Source: Oscillospiraceae bacterium (lineage in GTDB: Bacteria; Bacillota; Clostridia; Oscillospirales; Oscillospiraceae). Taken from it: a DNA stretch of 64,000 bases. The position numbers and the translations under genes are program-made. Location: positions 124,001-188,000 of the forward strand of contig SVLI01000002.1 in NCBI GenBank assembly GCA_015068035.1, written 5' to 3'. Each line of letters begins with the position of its first letter. Positions within the stretch are counted from its first letter, which is position 1. Under the pieces are notes generated by a model. It saw only the letters and a program-made list of their open reading frames with translations, was not told where the DNA came from and searched no databases. Positions 45,068-53,723 of the stretch are shown here, piece by piece.

Positions 45068-46102
45068 ATGGCAAACAAAATGAAAATCGGCATTCTGGGC
45101 GCAGGCACCTGGGGCATTGCACTTGCAAGAATGCTTTGTAATGCAGGACACGATGTGACGGTTTGGTCGGCAATCGAAGCGGAGGTTGATTCTCTCTCCT
45201 CCACACGAAGGCATCCGAACCTCCCGGGCATCGAGCTGCCCGATCAGTTGCGCTATACGAAGGACATAGCAGACGCGTGCACGGGAACGGATATTTTGGT
45301 ATTCGCGACTCCGTCGGTGTATATCAGATCCACCGCCGGAAAGGCAGCGCCTTATATTGCCGACGGCCAGATCATCGTGGACGTTGCCAAGGGAATTGAA
45401 GCAGAAACGCTATACACCATGACGGAAATCATTGCGGATGAGATTCAGAATCCGACTGTCAGATTGGTGGCGCTTTCCGGCCCAACGCACGCAGAGGAAG
45501 TGGTAAAGGACCTTCCCACAGCCATTATATCGGCAAGCGACGATGTCGCCGCGGCGGAAACGGTGCAAAAGGTGTTTACCACAGGCCGTATACGGGCATA
45601 CACAAATGATGACATCCACGGCGTGGAGCTTTGCGGGGCGCTGAAGAATGTAATCGCATTGGCATCCGGCATTGCCACCGGGCTTGGCTGTGGAGACAAC
45701 GCAAAAGCCGCGCTGATCACAAGAGGAATTGCCGAAATTTGCAGACTGGGAATTGCCATGGGCTGCAAGGAGCAGACATTTGTCGGTTTGGCAGGCATCG
45801 GCGATCTGATCGTTACCGCAACCAGTATGCACAGCCGAAACAATCGCTGCGGAATGCTGATCGGCCAGGGCGTTCCGGTTGAGGATGCCATCAGGCAGGT
45901 GGGAATGGTTGTTGAAGGACTTAACGCTTTGCCCGCAGCCATGCGCCTTGCCGCAAAATACAATGTGGAAATGCCCATAGTAGAAACCGTTGACGCGGTT
46001 GTGTCCGGGCGGGTTGATGTTTCCACGGCGATTGAAATGCTGATGGCCAGGGAGCTGAAATCCGAAATTCGCGGCACAGCTTTTCATAATATGCATGATT
46101 GA
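45068..46102 (+). CDS. gpsA: NAD(P)-dependent glycerol-3-phosphate dehydrogenase
   Basis: Reduces dihydroxyacetone phosphate to glycerol-3-phosphate for phospholipid synthesis, 344 residues. Rossmann motif [49 protein letters not shown] (catalytic Lys region) and [35 protein letters not shown] are diagnostic. The C-terminus has [12 protein letters not shown]. Only a weak GGAAAG precedes the ATG at 45068. It is not in its usual position beside der or plsY. Base composition appears lower in GC than the flanking genes, as for the 791-residue protein gene before it. Confidence 0.94.
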   Translation: MANKMKIGILGAGTWGIALARMLCNAGHDVTVWSAIEAEVDSLSSTRRHPNLPGIELPDQLRYTKDIADACTGTDILVFATPSVYIRSTAGKAAPYIADGQIIVDVAKGIEAETLYTMTEIIADEIQNPTVRLVALSGPTHAEEVVKDLPTAIISASDDVAAAETVQKVFTTGRIRAYTNDDIHGVELCGALKNVIALASGIATGLGCGDNAKAALITRGIAEICRLGIAMGCKEQTFVGLAGIGDLIVTATSMHSRNNRCGMLIGQGVPVEDAIRQVGMVVEGLNALPAAMRLAAKYNVEMPIVETVDAVVSGRVDVSTAIEMLMARELKSEIRGTAFHNMHD

Positions 46103-46131
46103 TCGTGACAACTTTTGAAAGGAGGAGTACT

Positions 46132-46287
46132 ATGGACAAGTATATTTGCCCCTGCGGCTACGAGTATGATCCCGCCGTCGGTGATCCCGACAACGGCATC
46201 GCCCCCGGCACGGCCTGGGAGAACGTTCCCGAAGATTGGGTTTGCCCCGTCTGCGGCCTGGGCAAGGACGCCTTTGAGAAGGCATAA
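46132..46287 (+). CDS. Rubredoxin with CxC first knuckle
   Basis: Small iron-sulfur electron carrier, 51 residues. AGGAGG lies 7 bases before the [38 protein letters not shown] is a standard rubredoxin second half with CPVCG. The first knuckle reads [11 protein letters not shown], so the cysteines are one residue apart instead of two, and the loop is shortened. It probably feeds electrons to the rubrerythrin enzymes. It starts 29 bases after gpsA and may be co-transcribed with it. Confidence 0.9.
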   Translation: MDKYICPCGYEYDPAVGDPDNGIAPGTAWENVPEDWVCPVCGLGKDAFEKA

Positions 46288-46351
46288 GCAAATCTTTTCT
46301 GCCGAACAGCCTATTCACGCAAAAACGGATACGAAAGGGGGAAACTATACG

Positions 46352-46576
46352 ATGGATATCAAAGCCAAAATCAATGAAATCGTTGACAAAGTAAAAAGCG
46401 ACAAGAACTTTGCCGAAAAGTTCGCGAAAGACCCCACCGCCGCGGTGGAGGAGCTCCTGGGCGTGAAGCTTCCTAAGGATGAAATTGAATCCGTGGTCAG
46501 CGCAGTCAAGGCCAAGGTCAATCTGGACGACATCGGCGGTAAGCTGGGCGCACTTGGCGGTCTGCTGAAGAAATAA
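46352..46576 (+). CDS. 74-residue peptide resembling Nif11/NHLP leaders
   Basis: Small acidic-basic helical protein. AAAGGGGG lies 10 bases before the ATG. Residues 14-45 (KSDKNFAEKFAKDPTAAVEE, then LLGVKLPKDEIESVV) follow the pattern of the nitrile-hydratase or Nif11-type leader fold, in which FxxxFxxDPxAAxEE precedes an LG-x-LP turn. The C-terminus is Gly/Leu/Lys-rich (DDIGGKLGALGGLLKK) and could be a short core or an amphipathic helix. No cyclodehydratase, lanthionine synthetase or radical-SAM maturase is adjacent; a MATE exporter gene follows. It may also be an unrelated small helical protein. Confidence 0.6.
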   Translation: MDIKAKINEIVDKVKSDKNFAEKFAKDPTAAVEELLGVKLPKDEIESVVSAVKAKVNLDDIGGKLGALGGLLKK

Positions 46577-46590
46577 GCTTATTCTTTTGC

Positions 46591-46622
46591 GCGGGAACCC
46601 GAATCGGGTTCCCGCTTTTTAA
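46591..46622 (+). terminator. Terminator after the 74-residue peptide gene
   Basis: GCGGGAACCCG (46591-46601) pairs with CGGGTTCCCGC (46605-46615), followed by TTTTTAATTT. Confidence 0.9.
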
Positions 46623-46728
46623 TTTCGCCGTTTTTTGTTTCAAACGCCGCCCGAAACCGTACGGACTTCGTCCGCACCATTCTCCGGTTACACATCTCCT
46701 TCCATATGTTTTTATTTCATTAGTATGC

Positions 46729-46757
46729 TTGTGTTCTTGTTTTCCCTGTGTTATACT
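46729..46757 (+). promoter_or_regulatory. Sigma-A promoter of second MATE gene
   Basis: TTGTGT (46729-46734), 17 bases, TATACT (46752-46757), about 40 bases before the start codon. Confidence 0.7.
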
Positions 46758-46795
46758 GGATTTTAATATTATGATTTTGGAAAGGAACCTTGCGT

Positions 46796-48202
46796 ATGGA
46801 AGATGCGAAAACCTTAGCTCGGGCACGAAGGCAACAAATGATGCTGGAAGACCCCATGATCCGTGTTATTCCGGCAATCGCCATCCCCATGATCATCTCG
46901 GCGGTCATTGACTCCATCTATAACCTTGCGGACACTTTCTTTGTCAGCGGTCTCGGTGAAGCCGCAACTGCCGCAGTTGCAATTAACGACTCGCTGATGA
47001 ACGTCCTGCGCGCGATTGCAATGGGCTTTGCAATGGGTGCTGCAAGCTACATATCCCGTTTGATGGGTGCGAAGAGGGACAAACAAGCCTGCAACGTCGC
47101 GACCACCACACTGGCGCTCGGCTCCGCCTTCTCTTTAATTGTCGGCCTGATTTGCTTTGCGTTCCGCGGCTGGATCGTCGATCTGCTCGGCAGCACGGCC
47201 GAAGCGCATCAGCATTCCGTTAACTACGCAACATGGATTTTGCTCGCCGCGCCTTTCACAACGGCCAACCTCATCATGAACCAGCTTTTGCGCAGTGAGG
47301 GCAGCACGAAAATTGCCATGGTCGGCATGTGCTCCGGCTGCATTCTCAACTGCCTGCTCGACCCCCTGTTCATCAATGTGTTCCAGTGGGGCGTCGGCGG
47401 TGCTGCTGCGGCAACGGCGCTTTCCAAGGTGTTCAGCTGCTGCATTCTCGCGATTCCGTACATCCGCAAAACCGCCATGTTGGAGCTCAGCCCCAAGCAT
47501 CTTTACTTCGACAAAAAGAACATGCTCGAAGTTGCCCGCATGGGCATTCCCGTGTTCCTCCGCATGAGCCTGATGTCCTTCGGCGGCATCGTCTCCAACA
47601 ACGTTGCCAAGGGCTTCGGCACCTCCATCCTCGCCGGCATCGCCGTTGCCAACAAGCTCTACCGCCTGATCGGCTCGGTTATCATGGGCTTTGCGCAGGG
47701 CTTCAACCCGGTCTGCGGCTTCTGCTGGGGCGCCCGGAAATTCAAGCGCGCCAAGGAATCTTATACCACAACGCTGATGATCGGCTTTGTCGGTGCCTTT
47801 GTGCTGGGCCTTCTGATGTTCATCTTTGCGCGTCCGCTCATCAGCATCTTCAACTCCAGCGGCAACGAAGAAATGCTCTCCATCGGTGTTCTCAAGATCC
47901 GCATGCTTTGCATTGTCTTCATTCCGCACGTTTTCGTCATGGTCACCAGCAACCTTTTCCAGTCCCTCGGCCGTCCCATCGGCAATCTGGTGCTGAGCAT
48001 GTCCCGCCAGCTTCTGTTGCTCATCCCGCTGCTGCTGACTCTGCCCCATTTCTTCGGTTCGACCGGCCTTGCCGCCTGCCAGGCTGTTTCCGACCTGCTC
48101 TCTGCCGTGTGCATCGCGCTTCCCCTTTGCATCTCCATCATCAAAAAAATCAACAGCCTCAAGGACGGGGATCCCCCTCCGTTCGGCAAGGCGGGTATCT
48201 GA
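46796..48202 (+). CDS. MATE family efflux transporter (second copy)
   Basis: 468 residues, 12 hydrophobic segments. The N-terminus PMIRVIPAIAIPMIISAVIDSIYNLADTFFVSGLGEAATAAVAI is the MATE opening, and the second half restarts near MGIPVFLRMSLMSFGGIVSNNVAKGFG. SVIMGFAQGFNPVCGFCWGARKFKRAKESY is typical of the NorM/DinF branch. The ATG at 46796 has AAGGA 11 bases upstream; a TTG two codons earlier is less likely. It has its own promoter and terminator. Substrate unknown. Export of the preceding small peptide is a guess only. Confidence 0.92.
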   Translation: MEDAKTLARARRQQMMLEDPMIRVIPAIAIPMIISAVIDSIYNLADTFFVSGLGEAATAAVAINDSLMNVLRAIAMGFAMGAASYISRLMGAKRDKQACNVATTTLALGSAFSLIVGLICFAFRGWIVDLLGSTAEAHQHSVNYATWILLAAPFTTANLIMNQLLRSEGSTKIAMVGMCSGCILNCLLDPLFINVFQWGVGGAAAATALSKVFSCCILAIPYIRKTAMLELSPKHLYFDKKNMLEVARMGIPVFLRMSLMSFGGIVSNNVAKGFGTSILAGIAVANKLYRLIGSVIMGFAQGFNPVCGFCWGARKFKRAKESYTTTLMIGFVGAFVLGLLMFIFARPLISIFNSSGNEEMLSIGVLKIRMLCIVFIPHVFVMVTSNLFQSLGRPIGNLVLSMSRQLLLLIPLLLTLPHFFGSTGLAACQAVSDLLSAVCIALPLCISIIKKINSLKDGDPPPFGKAGI

Positions 48203-48238
48203 GCGCTGCAAAAGCCGCAGCTTCACAAAACGATCTTC

Positions 48239-48280
48239 AAGAGGAGAGGTTTTTATGGCCTCTCCTCTTTTTGTTTTTCT
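48239..48280 (+). terminator. Terminator after second MATE gene
   Basis: AAGAGGAGAGG (48239-48249) pairs with CCTCTCCTCTT (48259-48269), followed by a long T-rich run. Confidence 0.9.
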
Positions 48281-48404
48281 TTTCCCCGCATTCCGGATGC
48301 TCCAAGCCCGAAAGCGGGGAAAGCGGGATTTTTTACTTGTCACAGGAGGGCAAAGGTGGTAAAATATTTTATTCACAGAAGATTCTATCAGTTTGGAGAA
48401 TACT

Positions 48405-49691
48405 ATGGACGATATTCTGATTCGCAATGCAACCGCCATCCTGCCCGGTGAAAACAGAGCAGAGGGGAAAAGCTGCAGCATCGCGGTGAAGGACGGCTGC
48501 ATCCGCGCCATTCTGCCCGCAGATGCTTCCCTGCCGGCGGCTGAGACAATCGACGCCCGCGGCGGGCTGCTCACCCCGGGTCTGGTCAACGCGCACACCC
48601 ATGCCTACATGACCGGAATGCGCTGCTGGGCGGACGACCTGAGCTTTGACGACTGGCTGTTTGGCCGCGTCATGCCCAAGGAGGACGCGCTTACCCCGCA
48701 GGATGCCTACTGGTTCTCTCTGCTGGCCTGTCTGGAAATGCTCTCGGGCGGCGTGACCGCCTTTTTGGATATGCACATGTTCCCCGGCGCCGCACCCCGC
48801 GCCGTGCTGAAAAGCGGCATGCGCGCTGTGATCAGCCGCGGACTTTCCGGCGGCGGTGACGATGTCGCGGGCGGACAGCGCCGTCTGCGGGAGGCAAAGG
48901 AAGAATTCGAGCAGTTTGGCGGCGAAGATCGGCTGCGCTTCATGCTCGCGCCGCACGCGCCCTATACCTGCTCAGAGGATTATCTGCGCGAGATCGCGCA
49001 GGAGGCGCAGAAGCTCGGCCTCGGTATCCACACACATCTGAGCGAAACGCAAAATGAGGTCGAATCGACGCTGCAGCAGTACGGCTGCACGCCCATCGCG
49101 CTCTTTGACCGCTGCGGTCTGCTCTCGGAGCGCACCGTCGCAGCGCACTGCGTGCACCTGACGGAAGCGGACATGGATCTGCTCGCCGCGCGCGGCGTGA
49201 GCGTCGCGGCCAATCCTGCGAGCAACCTGAAGCTTGCAAACGGCTTCTCCCCCGTGCCGGAACTGCTGAAAAAGGGCGTCAACGTCTGCCTCGGCACGGA
49301 CAGCGCCGCCTCCAACAACAGTCTGAGCATTCTGCGCGAGCTTGCGCTTGTGACGCTGATTCACAAGGGGCGCACGGGCGATCCCCGCTGCGTCACCGCG
49401 CGGGAGGGCTTCCACATGGCCACCGCCGCGGGAAGCCGCGCCCTCGGCCTGCCCGGCGGGGAAATCACCGTCGGCGCAGCGGCTGACCTTGCCCTGTTTG
49501 ATACGAACATCCCCGGCCTTGTGCCGCTGGGCGATCCCGTTGCGGCGCTGTCTTACGCCGGCAGTTCTCTGCGCGCACGCACCGTACTCGTGGGCGGCGA
49601 GGTTGTCTGGGCGGACGGCCGCAGCACGAAAGTGGATATGAAAGAAGTTTTCTTTGAGGCACGCGCTGCCTGTGCGCGCCTTGGAATGTGA
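48405..49691 (+). CDS. mtaD: S-adenosylhomocysteine / methylthioadenosine deaminase
   Basis: Amidohydrolase-fold deaminase, 428 residues. Metal ligands: HTH in NAHTHAYMTGMR, His in HTHLSE, His in AHCVHL and Asp in GTDSAASNN. Substrate-side residues typical of MtaD/DadD are APHAPYTCS and FLDMHMFP. GGAG lies 6 bases before the ATG at 48405. The next gene, 11 bases on, is an AhcY-family hydrolase, which points to S-adenosylhomocysteine as a substrate (product S-inosylhomocysteine). Deamination of methylthioadenosine or adenosine is also possible. Confidence 0.88.
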   Translation: MDDILIRNATAILPGENRAEGKSCSIAVKDGCIRAILPADASLPAAETIDARGGLLTPGLVNAHTHAYMTGMRCWADDLSFDDWLFGRVMPKEDALTPQDAYWFSLLACLEMLSGGVTAFLDMHMFPGAAPRAVLKSGMRAVISRGLSGGGDDVAGGQRRLREAKEEFEQFGGEDRLRFMLAPHAPYTCSEDYLREIAQEAQKLGLGIHTHLSETQNEVESTLQQYGCTPIALFDRCGLLSERTVAAHCVHLTEADMDLLAARGVSVAANPASNLKLANGFSPVPELLKKGVNVCLGTDSAASNNSLSILRELALVTLIHKGRTGDPRCVTAREGFHMATAAGSRALGLPGGEITVGAAADLALFDTNIPGLVPLGDPVAALSYAGSSLRARTVLVGGEVVWADGRSTKVDMKEVFFEARAACARLGM

Positions 49692-49702
49692 GGAGAAAGA
49701 AT

Positions 49703-50938
49703 ATGTCAGAAATTCGGGATATTACGCTCGCCCCCTCCGGCGAAAGAAAAATCGCCTGGGTGCGGCAGTATATGCCGCTGCTGCGCGGCATTGAGGAAGA
49801 GTTTTCCAAAACCAAGCCTTTTGCCGGCCTGAAAATTGCGCTGAGCGTGCATATGGAAGCCAAAACCGCCTATCTCTGCCGCGTTCTGGCCGCCGGCGGG
49901 GCGGAGATGCACGTCACGGGCTGCAACCCGCTCTCCACGCAGGATGACGTTGCCGCGGCTGTCGCAGCCGGGGGCATCGACGTGCACGCATGGCACGGGG
50001 CAACCGAGGAGGAATACACCGCGCATCTCTGCGCCGTTCTGGCCTGCGGACCAAACATCATCATCGACGACGGCGGCGACCTCGTCAATCTGATGCACAC
50101 GAAGTATACGCATCTCATCCCGAATGTGATCGGTGGCTGTGAAGAGACCACAACCGGCATCCACCGTCTGCGTCAGATGGCCAACGCCGGAACGCTCCGC
50201 TTCCCCATGGTGCTGGTCAACGACGCGGACTGCAAGCATCTGTTTGACAACCGTTACGGCACCGGCCAGAGCGTTTGGGACGGCATTATGCGCACGACCA
50301 ATCTGATCGTCGCGGGCAAAACCGTCGTCGTGGCGGGATACGGCTGGTGCGGCAAGGGCGTGGCCATGCGCGCAAAGGGCATGGGCGCTCGCGTCGTCGT
50401 GACGGAGATCAACCCCGTGCGCGCGATTGAGGCGGTTATGGACGGTTTTGCCGTCATGCCCATGGCGGAGGCTGCCGAAATCGGCGATCTGTTCATCACC
50501 GTAACCGGCTGCCGAGACGTGATCCGCGCCGAACATATGGAAAAGATGCACGACGGCGCGATCCTCTGCAACGCCGGGCATTTCAACGTGGAAATCGATC
50601 TTCCCGCGCTGGAAGCGGCCGCGCAGGAGGAATATACCGCGCGCGAGAACATCCGCGGCTATGTGCTGCCCGACGGGCGGCGGCTCTTCGTTCTGGCGGA
50701 GGGACGGCTTGTGAATCTCGCCTCCGGCGACGGACATCCGGCGGAGATCATGGATATGAGCTTTGCCATTCAGGCAATGAGCGCGCTCTATCTCGTCGAG
50801 CATCGCGACTCGCTCACGCCGGACGTCATCCCCGTCCCGGAGGAGACGGACAAGGCCGTCGCTGCGCGTAAGCTGCACGCAATGGGGCTGGAATTCGACG
50901 TGCTCAGTCCGGAGCAAAAAGCCTATCTGGGCATCTGA
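49703..50938 (+). CDS. ahcY: AhcY-family S-adenosyl/S-inosyl-homocysteine hydrolase
   Basis: NAD-dependent hydrolase that releases homocysteine, 411 residues, the short form without the ~40-residue insertion. MEAKTAYLCRVLAAGGAEMHVTGCNPLSTQDDVAAA and EETTTGIHRL belong to the substrate domain. The NAD fold is VVVAGYGWCGKGVAMRAKGMGARVVVTEINP. CNAGHFNVEID and LASGDGHPAEIMDMSFAIQ are diagnostic. AGGAGAAAGAAT precedes the ATG at 49703. Pairing with a deaminase matches the archaeal route in which S-inosylhomocysteine is the true substrate. Confidence 0.94.
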   Translation: MSEIRDITLAPSGERKIAWVRQYMPLLRGIEEEFSKTKPFAGLKIALSVHMEAKTAYLCRVLAAGGAEMHVTGCNPLSTQDDVAAAVAAGGIDVHAWHGATEEEYTAHLCAVLACGPNIIIDDGGDLVNLMHTKYTHLIPNVIGGCEETTTGIHRLRQMANAGTLRFPMVLVNDADCKHLFDNRYGTGQSVWDGIMRTTNLIVAGKTVVVAGYGWCGKGVAMRAKGMGARVVVTEINPVRAIEAVMDGFAVMPMAEAAEIGDLFITVTGCRDVIRAEHMEKMHDGAILCNAGHFNVEIDLPALEAAAQEEYTARENIRGYVLPDGRRLFVLAEGRLVNLASGDGHPAEIMDMSFAIQAMSALYLVEHRDSLTPDVIPVPEETDKAVAARKLHAMGLEFDVLSPEQKAYLGI

Positions 50939-50974
50939 GCTTTCCCGTAAAATCTGTCACAAGGCGGTGAGGTC

Positions 50975-52354
50975 ATGGAAAATTTAGACTTTGAAGATCG
51001 CAGAGACGAACTGTTTTCCAAGCTGGAGAATAAGCAATACCGAAGTCTGAAGCTCACACTATGTGATATGAACGAGTATGATATCGCTGCGTTTTTCGAG
51101 GAGCTGGACCCCTCTCAGCTTGCCATGGTCTTCCGTATGCTCTCCAAAGAGCAGGCGGCGGAGGTTTTTGCCAATCTGGAAGTGCAGGAGCAGGAGTGCA
51201 TCATCAACTCCGTCACCGACGCCGAGCTCGGCAGCATCATTGAAGAACTGTACGTTGACGACGCGGTTGACATGATGGAGGAGCTGCCGGCAAACGTCGT
51301 CAAGCGCGTCATGCGCACGGCAACACCGGAGACGCGAAACCTCATCAATCAGTTCCTGAAATATCCCGAAAACTCCGCAGGCAGCATCATGACCGCCGAG
51401 TTCGTGGATCTGAAAAAATATATGAACGTGCGCGAGTCCATCGCGCGCATTCGCCGCATCGGCGAGGACAAGGAGACGATTTACACCTGCTTCGTCACCA
51501 GCGCCGACCGGAAGCTGGAGGGCATCGTCACGGTCAAGGACCTGCTGCTGAGCGACGATGAGTCCATTATTGAGGACATCATGGACACCCGGGTGATCTG
51601 CGCAAAGACAACGGATGACCAGGAGGAGGTCTCTGCACTCATTTCGGATTACGACATGCTCGTCGTGCCCATCGTGGACATGGAAAGCCGGCTTGTCGGC
51701 ATCGTCACCGTTGACGACGTCATCGACGTTCTGGAGCAGGAGGCCACCGAGGACATCGAAAAGATGGCCGCCATCCTGCCCTCGGACCGTCCCTACATGC
51801 GTTCAAGCGTCTGGGAACTGTGGAAAAACCGCATCCCTTGGCTGCTGCTGCTGATGATCTCCGCAACCTTCACCGGCATGATCATCACGTCGTTTGAAAG
51901 CGCCCTCGCCGCGCAGGTCGCGCTGACGGCCTTCATCCCGATGCTGATGGACACCGGCGGAAACACCGGCAGTCAGGCCAGCGTCACCATCATCCGTGCG
52001 CTCTCGCTGGGCGACGTGGAGTTCCGGGACGTACTTCGCGTTATCTGGAAGGAGATTCGCGTGGCGCTGCTGTGCGGCGTCGTGCTCGCCGTTGTGAGCT
52101 TCGGCAAGATCCTGCTCGTGGACCGGTTGCTTCTCGGCAACGACTCGATCACCGTTTTCGTCGCTCTGACGGTCACGCTCACCCTTGTCATCACCGTGCT
52201 GTGCGCCAAATTCGTCGGCTGCACGCTGCCGATGCTCGCACAGCGGCTCGGCTTCGACCCTGCCGTGATGGCCAGTCCGCTCATCACAACCATTGTGGAC
52301 GCTGTGGCGCTGCTTGTATATTTCGCAGTGGCCAAGCTGCTCCTTGGTGTATAA
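50975..52354 (+). CDS. mgtE: Magnesium transporter MgtE
   Basis: Mg2+-gated Mg2+ channel, 459 residues. The N-domain (about 1-130) has LRMLSKEQAAEVFANLEV-type superhelical repeats and DDAVDMMEELP. CBS domains at about 135-255 (SAGSIMTAEFVDL; VPIVDMESRLVGIVTVDDVIDV) bind regulatory Mg2+. Five transmembrane segments at about 285-459 include LTAFIPMLMDTGGNTGSQASVTIIRAL, the pore motif. AAGGCGGTGAGGTC precedes the ATG. No M-box riboswitch is visible in the 36 bases upstream, so control is probably at the protein. Confidence 0.95.
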   Translation: MENLDFEDRRDELFSKLENKQYRSLKLTLCDMNEYDIAAFFEELDPSQLAMVFRMLSKEQAAEVFANLEVQEQECIINSVTDAELGSIIEELYVDDAVDMMEELPANVVKRVMRTATPETRNLINQFLKYPENSAGSIMTAEFVDLKKYMNVRESIARIRRIGEDKETIYTCFVTSADRKLEGIVTVKDLLLSDDESIIEDIMDTRVICAKTTDDQEEVSALISDYDMLVVPIVDMESRLVGIVTVDDVIDVLEQEATEDIEKMAAILPSDRPYMRSSVWELWKNRIPWLLLLMISATFTGMIITSFESALAAQVALTAFIPMLMDTGGNTGSQASVTIIRALSLGDVEFRDVLRVIWKEIRVALLCGVVLAVVSFGKILLVDRLLLGNDSITVFVALTVTLTLVITVLCAKFVGCTLPMLAQRLGFDPAVMASPLITTIVDAVALLVYFAVAKLLLGV

Positions 52355-52423
52355 ACAGAACACGTCGGCCTTACGTGGATACAGCCGGCTCTGGAATAAA
52401 ATTCTTATTATGAGGTGAAAATT

Positions 52424-53617
52424 ATGTCAACTTTCCGCGATGTAGACAGACTTATGGAGCACTTCCTTGAAGTGGGTCCCGTTGGCTGCTGCCTTGCCGT
52501 CACGCAGGGCGAGGACACGATCTATGAAAAGTATTTCGGCACTGCTGACGTTGCCGGCACAACGCCGCTGGCTCCTGAGCATGTCTTCCGTCAGTACTCC
52601 ATGACGAAGGTGCTCGCCGCCATCTGCGGCCTCATCCAGCTTGAGCGCGGCGCTTTCCTGCTCAACGACCCGGTTTCCGCCTACCTGCCCGAGTATAAGC
52701 ACATGCAGGTGCAGGTGCAGCGCGAGGACGGCAGCTTTGACACGGTGGAGAGCAAAACTCCCATCACGCTGCGTCACGCCTTCTCCATGAGCGTCGGCAT
52801 GATGGGCGCGCCCGACACGCTCACCGGTCAGCGTTACCGCGAAGTGCACGAGAAGCTCGGCGGCAACAAGATCCTCAACGCCTACGATCACCTCACCGAG
52901 GTTCGCGCGATGGCCGAGATCCCGATGCTCTGGGAGCCGGGCACAAGCTGGCAGTACAGCGTGGGTCTTGAGCTGATGACCGCGGTGGTCGAGGTGACCT
53001 CCGGCATGAAGCTTGCCGACTTCATGCAGAAAGAGATCTTCGATCCGCTCGGGATGAAAGACTCCGGCTATCATTTCAAGGGTGACATGGCCGACCGCCT
53101 CGTGGATTGCACCCAGCGCAACGCGGACGGCAAGGCCGAAAAGCTCGTTGCGGACTTCATGGAGGACCGCTCCTATCAGCCCGATTTCATCTATCAGTGC
53201 GCCTCCACGGGTGTGCTGTCCACGCTTCCCGATTACACGAAGTTTGCCAAGATGCTCGCCAACGGCGGCAGACTGGGCGATGTGCGCATCGTCGGCCGCA
53301 AGAGCATTGATCTGCTGCGCCGCAACCAGCTCAGCGATCAGCAGCTCTTCGACATGCACAACCGCAGCCTCTTCACCGGCTCGAACTACCTCAAAGGCTA
53401 CGGCTACGGCATGGGCGTGCGCACGATGCTCGATCCCGCCCTGGGCGGCAGCAACGGCTCTGTCGGCGAGTTTGGCTGGTGCGGCATGATGGGCACCTAT
53501 CTGTCCGTCGATCCGGATGAGAAGACCTCCATCGTCTACATGCATCAGATCATGCCGAACATGGAGGAGTACACGCACCTGCGTCTGCGCTCCGTCGTCA
53601 ACGGTCTGTTCAAATAA
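52424..53617 (+). CDS. Beta-lactamase-family serine hydrolase
   Basis: Class C beta-lactamase/esterase fold, 397 residues, no signal peptide, so cytoplasmic. The nucleophile motif S-x-x-K is SMTK (59-62) in RQYSMTKVLAAICGLIQLERG. The Tyr motif is probably WQYSVGLEL (about 190), and the third box lies near FGWCGMMGTYLSVDP. The ATG at 52424 has GAGGTG 7 bases upstream. DPLGMKDSGYHF and GVLSTLPDYTKFAKMLANGG are typical of the esterase branch (EstB type). A role in antibiotic resistance is unlikely without export; the substrate is unknown. Confidence 0.88.
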   Translation: MSTFRDVDRLMEHFLEVGPVGCCLAVTQGEDTIYEKYFGTADVAGTTPLAPEHVFRQYSMTKVLAAICGLIQLERGAFLLNDPVSAYLPEYKHMQVQVQREDGSFDTVESKTPITLRHAFSMSVGMMGAPDTLTGQRYREVHEKLGGNKILNAYDHLTEVRAMAEIPMLWEPGTSWQYSVGLELMTAVVEVTSGMKLADFMQKEIFDPLGMKDSGYHFKGDMADRLVDCTQRNADGKAEKLVADFMEDRSYQPDFIYQCASTGVLSTLPDYTKFAKMLANGGRLGDVRIVGRKSIDLLRRNQLSDQQLFDMHNRSLFTGSNYLKGYGYGMGVRTMLDPALGGSNGSVGEFGWCGMMGTYLSVDPDEKTSIVYMHQIMPNMEEYTHLRLRSVVNGLFK

Positions 53618-53640
53618 ACACGGCAAAAGCATATCGGCGC

Positions 53641-53676
53641 AAAGCGGGCGGGTCAAAGTGACCCGCCCGCTTTCCC
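53641..53676 (+). terminator. Terminator after serine hydrolase
   Basis: AAAGCGGGCGGGTCA (53641-53655) pairs with TGACCCGCCCGCTTT (53659-53673). Confidence 0.85.
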
Positions 53677-53681
53677 GCAAT

Positions 53682-53718
53682 ATGAAAAAGCGGCGCTTCC
53701 ACCCGGGAAGCGCCGCTT
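53682..53718 (-). terminator. Terminator after PEP carboxykinase gene
   Basis: AAGCGGCGCTTCC (53688-53700) pairs with GGAAGCGCCGCTT (53706-53718); on the minus strand TTTTTCATA follows. Confidence 0.88.
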
Positions 53719-53723
53719 TGCTA

